Below are positions 6,381-12,862 of a stretch of 19,813 nt of DNA, piece by piece (position 1 is the first letter of the stretch; each line of letters starts with the position of its first letter). The notes under the pieces are model-generated. The model searched no databases and had not been told where the DNA came from. It was given only the letters and a program-made list of their open reading frames with translations. Origin of the DNA: an uncultured Bacilli bacterium. GTDB taxonomy: Bacteria; Bacillota_I; Bacilli_A; RF39; UBA660. The stretch is taken from positions 1 through 19,813 of the forward strand of contig CAJUNG010000032.1 in NCBI GenBank assembly GCA_910587725.1, written 5' to 3'. Made by a program: the position numbers and the translations under genes.

Positions 6381-7670
6381 ATGATAGAAAAAAGACGCGA
6401 TAAAAAAAATCGTATTTTACATAACGGAGAGAGCCAAAGAAAAGATGGAAGATATGTTTACAAATATACCGATAGTTTCGGCAAACCACAATTTATATAT
6501 GCTTGGAAGTTAGTACCAACCGACAAAACGCCAAATGGAAAACGCAACGATAAATCTTTAAGAGAAAAGGAACAAGAGATTTTAAAAGACATTAGCGATG
6601 GAATCGACACCATAGGTAAAAAAATAAGTGTATGTCAATTATATGCTAAAAAGAATAACCAACGACCAAATGTTAAAGATAGCACCAAAATAGGAAGAAA
6701 TAGACTTATGAGGTTACTAGAAGAAGATAAAATCGGCACTTGTTCTATTGAAAATGTTAAGATGTCGGACGCCAAAGAATGGGTTATACGCATGAAAGAA
6801 AAAGGAATAGCCTACCAAACTATAAAAAATGACAAGCGTTCTTTATATTCGGCGTTTCAAATGGCTATACAAGACGACTATATAAGGAAAAACCCGTTTG
6901 AGTTTAAAATTGACGATGTAATAGATAATGACACCGAGAAGAATATACCACTTACATTAGAACAAGAAGAAAGCCTATACTCTTTTATTAAAAGTGATAA
7001 GACATACTCTAAAAACTATGACGAAATTATTTTAATAAGAGAAACGGGACTTCGTATATCTGAATTTTGTGGACTAATAGATACCGACCTAGATTTTGAA
7101 AATAGACTTATCAATGTAGAACGCCAACTTTTAAGAAATACCGAACGAGGTTATTACATTGACGACACTAAAACCGATAACGGAGTAAGAAAAGTACCTA
7201 TGAGCGACAAAGCGTTTGAAATCTTTAAGCATATAATAGATAATCGTAAAAATGCTAAAACTATTGTTATTGATGGTTATAGTGGTTTCCTATTCCTAAA
7301 AAGAGATGGATACCCAAAAGTACGCGACAACTACGAAAGTATATTTAAAGGAATTGCAAAAAAGTATAATAAATGTCATGAAGAACAACTTCCTAAAAAA
7401 ATGACTCCACATACATTAAGACATACATTTTGTACTAATTGGGCTAACGATGGTTTAAACCCTCACACCTTACAATACATTATGGGACATAAAAATATTG
7501 AAATGACATTGAGTTATTATACGCACCCTACCTATATGTCGGCAAAAGCAGAGATGGAAAAAATCAATAAGCAAAAGCAATTTTACTACGAATTTACTAC
7601 TTTTGAAAGCGAAAATATAAGAAATTATAAAAATATATGTGAATATCTTCCACAATTAAAAATGTCGTAA
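6381..7670 (+). CDS. int: Tn916-family tyrosine integrase
   Basis: Encodes 429 residues; GAAAGGAG before the ATG. It closely matches Tn916 Int throughout (N-terminal EKRRDKKNRIL, GESQRKDGRYVYKY, arm-binding region; core-binding AYQTIKNDKRSL). Catalytic residues fall at Tn916 positions: Arg225 (GLRISEF), Lys264 (DDTKTD), His344 and Arg347 (HTLRHT), His370 (MGHKN), Tyr379 (LSYYTHP). Tn916 Int is about 405 residues; this one has a divergent, longer C-terminal tail (from about residue 395). It integrates and, with Xis, excises the element. The gene ends about 70 bases from the inferred chromosomal junction, as expected for an end-proximal integrase. All catalytic residues are present, so it should be active. 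Confidence 0.95.
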   Translation: MIEKRRDKKNRILHNGESQRKDGRYVYKYTDSFGKPQFIYAWKLVPTDKTPNGKRNDKSLREKEQEILKDISDGIDTIGKKISVCQLYAKKNNQRPNVKDSTKIGRNRLMRLLEEDKIGTCSIENVKMSDAKEWVIRMKEKGIAYQTIKNDKRSLYSAFQMAIQDDYIRKNPFEFKIDDVIDNDTEKNIPLTLEQEESLYSFIKSDKTYSKNYDEIILIRETGLRISEFCGLIDTDLDFENRLINVERQLLRNTERGYYIDDTKTDNGVRKVPMSDKAFEIFKHIIDNRKNAKTIVIDGYSGFLFLKRDGYPKVRDNYESIFKGIAKKYNKCHEEQLPKKMTPHTLRHTFCTNWANDGLNPHTLQYIMGHKNIEMTLSYYTHPTYMSAKAEMEKINKQKQFYYEFTTFESENIRNYKNICEYLPQLKMS

Positions 7671-7740
7671 ACACTTAGAAATAAAGGTTATAAAGACATT
7701 TAAGAACTTATAAAAATATAATCAAAAAATTACACTATTT
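7671..7740. other. Right end of the element (attR region)
   Basis: An AT-rich, non-coding stretch between the integrase stop and the point where yyaC-like coding begins. The yyaC frame is open back to a stop at 7711-7713, so the crossover lies between there and about 7741. The region around 7722-7742, with A-rich and T-rich tracts close together, resembles the A/T-rich targets favoured by Tn916-type integrases. The exact core cannot be defined without the left end. Confidence 0.55.
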
Positions 7741-8076
7741 TTAGAAGAAAAACAAAAGGAAATGGCAAATTGTATTGTGTTAGCGATTGATGCGGCATGT
7801 TCTTTTCCTCCTCTTGGGGCAATCATTATTCAAGATGTCGGAATTTATCCAGGGATTGGTATCGGAAAACAGATGGAAATGGTGGGAGACGTATCGATAA
7901 TTGCTAGAACAACGGATATTTGGATGTCCTCCATACTTAGTGTAAAAGAAGTTTATCACTTATCAGAAGTTATTACGCAATCTTGTCTTCTTACGATTGA
8001 TGAATTAGAAACCTGCGGTTATTTTGCTTCCCGAAATAATCATAAAAAAAAGTTTTTAACGAAAAACAACATTTAA
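7741..8076 (+). pseudogene. yyaC: 3' part of a yyaC-like (DUF1256) sporulation gene, cut by the element
   Basis: The frame encodes LEEKQKEMANCIVLAIDAA, then the family's LGAIII, YPGIGIGKQMEMVGD and a C-terminal segment ending at 8076. This matches the second half of YyaC/DUF1256, a sporulation-associated family related to the germination protease GPR (conserved IDACLG..., PGAGVxKxLPxVGDxxI). The N-terminal half is missing, and homology stops where the mobile element starts. There is no proper ribosome site for the ATG at 7762. The likely reading is an insertional break, with the 5' half beyond the element's left end. The downstream neighbours yqfC and yqfD are also sporulation genes. Family call is from remembered motifs. 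Confidence 0.7.
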
Positions 8077-8121
8077 TTCCTCCTCTAATTTTAGAGATAC
8101 TTACTTAAGAATAGGAAATAT

Positions 8122-8145
8122 GAAGAACTCTTCTTCTTTTTTTTT
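8122..8145 (+). terminator. Terminator of the yyaC-like gene
   Basis: GAAGAA (8122-8127), loop CTC, TTCTTC (8131-8136), then nine T residues. It separates the interrupted gene from the yqfC operon. Confidence 0.75.
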
Positions 8146-8182
8146 GTTCTTTTTCATATCCTTTTTTAGGGGATGGTTTTTT

Positions 8183-8428
8183 ATGATTCGAAAAGTCATA
8201 GATTATATTAAAGAAGATTCTTTTGAATTAAGAGCATCCAATCATACGATTTCTATTGTCAACTATGTAGAAATCTCTTATATGGAAGAAACACAAATTT
8301 CCGTTCGTTATCAAGAGGGAACCATTTTTATCAAAGGAAAAGATTTGATCGTTGTGAAACTTTTAGACCAAGAACTTTTAATTAAGGGAGAATTTTCGAC
8401 GATTGAATTTAGGAGAAGTTATGAATAG
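8183..8428 (+). CDS. yqfC: Sporulation protein YqfC
   Basis: Encodes 81 residues from the ATG at 8183, which has AGGGGATGG upstream. An in-frame ATG at 8120 would add 21 mostly Phe/Ser residues read from terminator sequence and is rejected. The protein is a short beta-rich chain (FELRASNHTISIVNYVEIS, IFIKGKDLIVVKLLDQELLIKGEF) typical of YqfC/YabP-family proteins. In Bacillus, yqfC is expressed in the mother cell under sigma-E with yqfD and is needed for efficient sporulation. The stop overlaps the yqfD start (ATGAATAG), so translation is coupled. No clear sigma-E promoter was identified. Confidence 0.88.
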   Translation: MIRKVIDYIKEDSFELRASNHTISIVNYVEISYMEETQISVRYQEGTIFIKGKDLIVVKLLDQELLIKGEFSTIEFRRSYE

Positions 8429-9581
8429 TTTGGTTACTTTAGAAATTTCCGGAAAAGATGTCAGACGGTTTTGCATGAATCTTTATCATCAAGGATTCTC
8501 CTTTTATCATTTAGAAATTAAAGCGAAGGAAAAACGAGCGATTCTAACGCTTTCTTATTCGGATTATTTAAAACTAAAAGAAATTAAGACGATTTATCAA
8601 ATTCGTATTCTTCATCTTAAAGGAATGGTTTCTTATCTTTATACCTTTCATCGTTATCGAATTTTTTTGGTTTCTCTTTTGATTGGTGTTCTTTTTTTGA
8701 TTTTTTTATCTCACCTTATTTTTCGTGTAGAAGTCGTACATGCATCGAAAGAGGTTCGTGACTTTTTAACCGAAGAATTGAAGAAAAAAGGAATTTCTAA
8801 ATACTCTTTTGTGGTTAGCTTTAAGGAAAAAGAGCGAGTGATTCGTGAAATTATGACTGAACATAGCGATTATATTGAATGGATGGATTTGACTAGGGAA
8901 GGATGCAAGTATGAAGCGAGAATTGAAGTAAGAAAAACGAAAGAACTAGATAATGAGGATACTCCACGTGACTTAATTGCGAAAAAGAAAGGAATGATTT
9001 TGTCGATTGAAGCAGAAAGTGGGGAGGTCTTAAAAAAAGTTAATGATTACGTCAGTCCTGGAGATGTTATTGTTAGTGGTGCCATCTATAAAAAAGAAGA
9101 AATCAAAGATTATATTCGTGCCAAAGGGAAAGTGTTTGCAGAGACTTGGTATCATGTTACTGTAGAAGTACCTCTTGTGTATCAAGAAGTTACGAAGACA
9201 GGAAGAAAGAAAAATGCTTTAGAATTTCACTTTTTAAATCACCAATGGAAATTGTTTTCTTCCTTTAAACATTCAAGTTCTAAACCTTTATTTACATTAG
9301 AAAACGCCTTGTTTCCTTTTGGATTTTCCTATACGCAGGAAGAAGAGACGGAAGTTATTGATATGCTATATACGCATGATGTTGCCTTAAAAGAATCGTA
9401 CAGGAAAGCTCGGGAAAAACTTTTAGCGTCCCTTGGAGATGAAGATGAAATTACTTTTGAAAAAGGTTTGCAAATCCAAGAAAAAGATAGTAAAATGATA
9501 GTGGAGATATTTTTTAAAGTGAAGGAAGATATTACGAGCTATATTCCTATTCAAGTTCCTGATGCTAACATTTCCAATTGA
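8421..9581 (+). CDS. yqfD: Sporulation protein YqfD
   Basis: Encodes 386 residues from the ATG at 8421, chosen over the TTG at 8403 because AGGAGA sits directly upstream of it. A soluble N-terminal domain (1-75) precedes one membrane helix (80-101), then a large extracytoplasmic part with the family's GMILSIEAESGEVL, VSPGDVIVSG and KGKVFAETWYHVTVEVP segments. Size and layout match YqfD (about 390 residues). In Bacillus it is a sigma-E-controlled mother-cell membrane protein needed for normal spore formation; its biochemical role is not known. The gene ends 20 bases before the VanZ-family start. Confidence 0.9.
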   Translation: MNSLVTLEISGKDVRRFCMNLYHQGFSFYHLEIKAKEKRAILTLSYSDYLKLKEIKTIYQIRILHLKGMVSYLYTFHRYRIFLVSLLIGVLFLIFLSHLIFRVEVVHASKEVRDFLTEELKKKGISKYSFVVSFKEKERVIREIMTEHSDYIEWMDLTREGCKYEARIEVRKTKELDNEDTPRDLIAKKKGMILSIEAESGEVLKKVNDYVSPGDVIVSGAIYKKEEIKDYIRAKGKVFAETWYHVTVEVPLVYQEVTKTGRKKNALEFHFLNHQWKLFSSFKHSSSKPLFTLENALFPFGFSYTQEEETEVIDMLYTHDVALKESYRKAREKLLASLGDEDEITFEKGLQIQEKDSKMIVEIFFKVKEDITSYIPIQVPDANISN

Positions 9582-9601
9582 ATAAAAAGGAGGAAAAACG
9601 G

Positions 9602-10222
9602 ATGATCACTCCATTTGATGACACGATTCGGGGAGTAATGGAATTTACTTGGCCGATGATTGTAATTTCGGTTCTTTTGTTTTCTTCTATTCGACTTATG
9701 GATTTATTTAAAAATAAGAAAGAGTTTGTATTTTATAAAGAAGTGTTGTTTTTAGTTTTTTTAATTTATGTTTTATGTTTGTTTCAAGTTGTGACATTTG
9801 AAGACCCAGCCATTGGCGCAATGCAAAATAATTTGACTCCCTTTAAAGAAATTTTGAGATATCGTTGGGGAAGTCGTTTATTTATTAAAAATGTCCTTGG
9901 TAATTTTGTGATGTTTGTGCCTTATGGAATATTTACTTCGATGTATGCTCGTCTTACGAAATGGTATGAAGCCTTTCTTCTCGTTGTGTTTGCCTCTGTT
10001 ACAGTAGAGACAACACAACTGATGATTGGACGAGTCTTTGATGTCGATGATATTTTCTTAAATGTTTGTGGAGGAATGTTTGGATATTTTATTTATTTTG
10101 TGATTTCTAAGATTGGACATCGGTGTCCAAAGATTTTACGAAGTCAACTAGCACTTAATTTATTTACGGTTGTCATTTTAGGTGTGATGATTTTTTATGT
10201 ATGGAGGGTGGTTAACGGATGA
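9602..10222 (+). CDS. VanZ-family membrane protein
   Basis: Encodes 206 residues from the ATG at 9602 (AAGGAGG eight bases upstream); a TTG at 9578 overlapping the yqfD stop would add eight charged residues and is less likely. About five membrane helices are visible. VanZ-family motifs are present: NLTPFKEI, NVLGNFVMFVPYG, VETTQLMIGRVFDVDDIFLNVCGG. VanZ gives low-level teicoplanin resistance in enterococci; most members have unknown roles in the envelope. It sits where Bacillus has phoH and the pgpH-type gene yqfF, between yqfD and ybeY. Its stop overlaps the ybeY start (ATGA). Confidence 0.85.
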   Translation: MITPFDDTIRGVMEFTWPMIVISVLLFSSIRLMDLFKNKKEFVFYKEVLFLVFLIYVLCLFQVVTFEDPAIGAMQNNLTPFKEILRYRWGSRLFIKNVLGNFVMFVPYGIFTSMYARLTKWYEAFLLVVFASVTVETTQLMIGRVFDVDDIFLNVCGGMFGYFIYFVISKIGHRCPKILRSQLALNLFTVVILGVMIFYVWRVVNG

Positions 10223-10671
10223 AGAATTCATTTTATCTGTTTAATGAGACAGAAGAAGATTTAACGGTAGAGATTGCGACATTGGACAAGCTTTTTACGT
10301 ATGCCTTAGAAAAAGAAAACCTGACTTCTGCTGAATTTAATGTGATTTTTGTGGATGAGGCGAAAATTCAAGAGATTAATCGCGAATATCGAAATATTGA
10401 CCAAGTTACTGATGTCATTAGTTTTGCGTTAGAAGATTATAAAGAAGAGGGACTTCCTATTTTAATGCTTGGCGATATTTATATTTGTGTTGCTCGTGCA
10501 CATCAACAATCAGAAGAGTATGGGCATAGTTTCTTAAGGGAGCTTTGTTTTTTAGCGGTTCATGGGTTTTTCCATTTACTTGGATATGACCATCAAAATG
10601 AAGAGGAAGAAAAAATCATGTTTGCAAAGCAAGAAGAATTATTGACATCTTTTGGCATTGGGAGGGATTAA
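10219..10671 (+). CDS. ybeY: Endoribonuclease YbeY
   Basis: Encodes 150 residues. YbeY is a zinc-dependent single-strand endoribonuclease for 16S rRNA 3'-end maturation and ribosome quality control. The metal site HGFFHLLGYDH supplies His115, His119 and His125, and the upstream INREYRNIDQVTDVISFAL and LGDIYI segments are family hallmarks. Length is normal. A GGAGG lies upstream within the VanZ-family gene. The next gene starts three bases after the stop. Confidence 0.97.
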   Translation: MKNSFYLFNETEEDLTVEIATLDKLFTYALEKENLTSAEFNVIFVDEAKIQEINREYRNIDQVTDVISFALEDYKEEGLPILMLGDIYICVARAHQQSEEYGHSFLRELCFLAVHGFFHLLGYDHQNEEEEKIMFAKQEELLTSFGIGRD

Positions 10672-10674
10672 AAA

Positions 10675-11091
10675 ATGAGTAGTAAAGTAAAATCAAAAAA
10701 GGAAATGATTCGCCATAAGGAAGAAGGAAACGCTATTTCTCGGTATTGTTCTAGTTTCTTTCATGCCGTTGATGGTATTGTTTACGCAATCGAGAAAGAA
10801 CATAATTTTATTATTATGATGATTGCTTCTTTGTTGGTGTTTCTTTTTGCCATTCTTTTTTCTGTGAGTTTTACCGAGTTGATGATTTTAATTATTTTGG
10901 TTGCTCTTGTAATGGCATGCGAAATGGTGAATACAGCAATTGAGGCGATAGTTGATTTGGTTACTTTAGAACAACATCCACTTGCTGGTCTTGCCAAAGA
11001 TGCTGCAGCGAGCGCTAGTCTCATTCTTTCCATTGCATCTTTCATCTGCGGAATGATTATTTTTATTCCCAAAATTTTGGCTCTTTTTTAA
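10675..11091 (+). CDS. dgkA: Diacylglycerol / undecaprenol kinase
   Basis: Encodes 138 residues. A short cytoplasmic N-terminus with an amphipathic helix (about 22-45) is followed by three membrane helices (about 46-64, 67-88, 112-135). The signature CEMVNTAIEAIVDLVT (82-97) carries the conserved Glu83, Asn86 and Glu90, and LAKDAAASA (106-114) closes the active site. In Gram-positive bacteria the enzyme mainly phosphorylates undecaprenol, recycling the cell-wall lipid carrier, which fits its place in a housekeeping operon. The ATG follows an ATTGGGAGGGATTAAAA-type ribosome site overlapping the end of ybeY. Confidence 0.95.
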   Translation: MSSKVKSKKEMIRHKEEGNAISRYCSSFFHAVDGIVYAIEKEHNFIIMMIASLLVFLFAILFSVSFTELMILIILVALVMACEMVNTAIEAIVDLVTLEQHPLAGLAKDAAASASLILSIASFICGMIIFIPKILALF

Positions 11092-11109
11092 TTTGTGGAG
11101 GTGATTAAT

Positions 11110-11988
11110 GTGAAAAGTGGAATGGTGGCGATGATTGGACGTCCAAACGTTGGGAAAAGTACATTGATGAATTCAATTCTTGGATGTCATTTAGCAATTA
11201 CCTCAGATAAAGTAGGAACGACTAGAAATGTGATTGAAGGAATCTATGAAGATGAGAACAGTCAAATCGTGTTTGTGGATACTCCAGGAATTAGTAAACC
11301 AATGGACCATTTAGGTGGAGTGTTAAATAAAAAAAGTTATTCTAGCTTTGATATGGTCGATGTCGTTTTATTTTTAGTCGATGCTTCTAAAGGTTATGGA
11401 AAAGGGGATGCGTTCATTTTAAATCGTTTAAAAGAAGAAGATATTCCGGTGTTTTTAGTTTTAAATAAAATTGATTTAGTGAAACGAGCAAAACTTTTAG
11501 AAATGGTGGCAACATTAAAGGATATTTATCCTTTTCAAGAGATTATTCCTGTATCGGCATTGACGGAAGATAATACCCAAGAACTTATTCAAGTATTAAA
11601 AAATTATTTACCAAATGAAGGACGAATCTTTGAAAGTGATACTTTGACAAATATTTCTACGAAGTTTTACGTTGCAGAAATCGTTAGAGAAAAGGTGCTT
11701 TTATTGACAGAAGAAGAAGTTCCTCATTCCGTCAGTTGTCTTGTCGAAGAATTTCATGAAGAAAAGGAAAAAGTTGTAGTTCGTGTCTTAATTATTGTTG
11801 ACCGGGATTCTTTGAAAAAAATTATTATTGGTAAGAATGGTGCTAAAATTAAAGAAATTGGCATTCTTGCAAGACGTGATTTAGAAGAATATTTTGGTAA
11901 AAAAGTATATTTGGAGACATTTGTAAAAACATTAAAAAATTGGCGAGATAAAGAAAAATATTTAAAAGAATTGGGAATCGATGAATAG
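11110..11988 (+). CDS. era: GTPase Era
   Basis: Encodes 292 residues from the GTG at 11110, chosen because GGAGGTGAT (11097-11105) is correctly placed before it; the GTG at 11095 would overlap that site. GTPase motifs: G1 GRPNVGKS (10-17), G2 region TTRN (37-40), G3 DTPG (57-60), G4 NKID (119-122), G5 SAL (149-151). The C-terminal KH domain has GKNGAKIKEIG. Era binds the 3' end of 16S rRNA during small-subunit assembly; YbeY, four genes' span upstream, works on the same region. Bacillus has cdd between dgkA and era; here it is absent. Confidence 0.97.
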   Translation: MKSGMVAMIGRPNVGKSTLMNSILGCHLAITSDKVGTTRNVIEGIYEDENSQIVFVDTPGISKPMDHLGGVLNKKSYSSFDMVDVVLFLVDASKGYGKGDAFILNRLKEEDIPVFLVLNKIDLVKRAKLLEMVATLKDIYPFQEIIPVSALTEDNTQELIQVLKNYLPNEGRIFESDTLTNISTKFYVAEIVREKVLLLTEEEVPHSVSCLVEEFHEEKEKVVVRVLIIVDRDSLKKIIIGKNGAKIKEIGILARRDLEEYFGKKVYLETFVKTLKNWRDKEKYLKELGIDE

Positions 11989-12027
11989 AATTTAAAAAAT
12001 TTTCACAAAATAGAATAGGTGATAAAA

Positions 12028-12111
12028 ATGGATGAACTATTGTGGAAATTATTTAAAGAAACAGGAAAAATCAATTATTTTTTACTTCATCAAACATTAA
12101 AAAGAAAGTAG
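12028..12111 (+). CDS. yqzL: Small YqzL-like protein
   Basis: A 27-codon gene between era and recO with AGGTGAT upstream of the ATG. The peptide (MDELLWKLFKETG, then INYFLLHQTLK) matches the start of Bacillus YqzL (W-K-x-F-x-x-T-G-x-x-x-x-Y-L-L), which lies in the same place between era and recO. It is shorter than the ~47-residue Bacillus protein, lacking the acidic tail. The stop is five bases before the recO start. Function unknown; assignment rests on motif plus position. Confidence 0.8.
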   Translation: MDELLWKLFKETGKINYFLLHQTLKRK

Positions 12112-12116
12112 GACGT

Positions 12117-12854
12117 ATGGAAAAAAAGAAGGTAGAAGCAATTGTTATTCGGGAAGTGATGTATTCAGAGTCTAGCAAAATTTTAACTCTTTTAACGAAA
12201 GAATTAGGAATTTTGGGTGTGATTTCTAAAGGATGTCGGACGCTAAAAAGTCCTCTTCGCGGAGCAAGTCGAATATTATCTTATGGAAATTTTTATCTCA
12301 ATTATAAAAAAGATGGTTTATCGACATTGACGGGAGTAGATGTCCTTTCTTCTTTTACAAGGATTTCTTCTGACCTTTCTAAAATTAGTTATGCGTCTTA
12401 TTTATTAGAACTTTTTGAACAAGTTAGAAAAGGAAATGAGGAAGAAGAAGTTTTTGACTTATTGAAAACGCTTCTTTTGAAAATGAATGATGGATTAGAT
12501 GAGGAAGCCTTAGCTTTGCTTGCTGAGGTGAAATGTTTAGATTATTTAGGAGTTCACTTAGAAACTTCTTTTTGTTGTGTTTGCGGTAGTAGCACGAATA
12601 TTCGCACAGTTTCTGTTGATGTCGGAGGATTTTTGTGCGATAATTGTTATAAGAAAGAAAAAGTATACTGTGATAAAACGATTAAATTATTACGGATGTT
12701 TAGTTTAGTTGATGTAGCACAGATTAGTAAATTAGAGATTTCTCCGGAGGTAAAGAAGGAAATTTCTCAATTCCTAGAGAGTTATTACGATAAATATACA
12801 GGACTTTTTTTGAAGAGTCGGGCATTTCTTTCGAACCTAAAAAAGATAGGATAG
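12117..12854 (+). CDS. recO: DNA repair protein RecO
   Basis: Encodes 245 residues. The N-terminal OB-fold (about 1-80) shows the family's EAIVIREVMYSESSKILTLLTKELG and GVISKGCRT. A helical middle follows, then a zinc-binding site with CxxC pairs at Cys153/156 and Cys174/177 (CCVCG, CDNC). RecO with RecR loads RecA on SSB-coated ssDNA and anneals strands in the RecFOR pathway. Ribosome site is AGGA, close to the ATG. The stop touches the start of the next gene. Confidence 0.95.
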   Translation: MEKKKVEAIVIREVMYSESSKILTLLTKELGILGVISKGCRTLKSPLRGASRILSYGNFYLNYKKDGLSTLTGVDVLSSFTRISSDLSKISYASYLLELFEQVRKGNEEEEVFDLLKTLLLKMNDGLDEEALALLAEVKCLDYLGVHLETSFCCVCGSSTNIRTVSVDVGGFLCDNCYKKEKVYCDKTIKLLRMFSLVDVAQISKLEISPEVKKEISQFLESYYDKYTGLFLKSRAFLSNLKKIG

Positions 12855-12862
12855 TGATTTTT

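Larger units (their letters stand above)
1..7740 (+). mobile_element. Right part of a Tn916-type integrative element with a CRESS-like replication module
   Basis: All genes from the left edge to the integrase read in one direction and form a modular integrative element: cargo surface proteins, accessory genes, a structured origin, a CRESS-virus-like Rep, an FtsK/TcpA-like translocase, then a Tn916-type Xis and Int. The right boundary is inferred. Integrase ends at 7670, and homology to a chromosomal yyaC-like gene starts by about 7741, so the junction lies between. The left end is not in the window, so no direct repeat of the attachment site can be shown. No VirB4-like ATPase or other conjugation-pore gene is visible. 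The part seen is therefore closer to an integrative mobilizable element than to a complete Tn916. Confidence 0.85.

Noticed and set aside
7762..8076. A free-standing 104-aa gene.
   Set aside because: Homology to the YyaC-like family extends upstream of the ATG and the N-terminal half of the fold is absent, so it is a cut gene rather than a small complete one.
8120..8182. Upstream ATG giving YqfC a 21-residue hydrophobic N-terminal extension.
   Set aside because: The codons are read from a terminator hairpin and its T-run, and the ATG at 8183 has its own ribosome site and gives the family's usual length.
10782..11072. Open minus-strand frame inside dgkA.
   Set aside because: Shadow of a strongly supported plus-strand gene, with no ribosome site and low-complexity Ile/Lys content.
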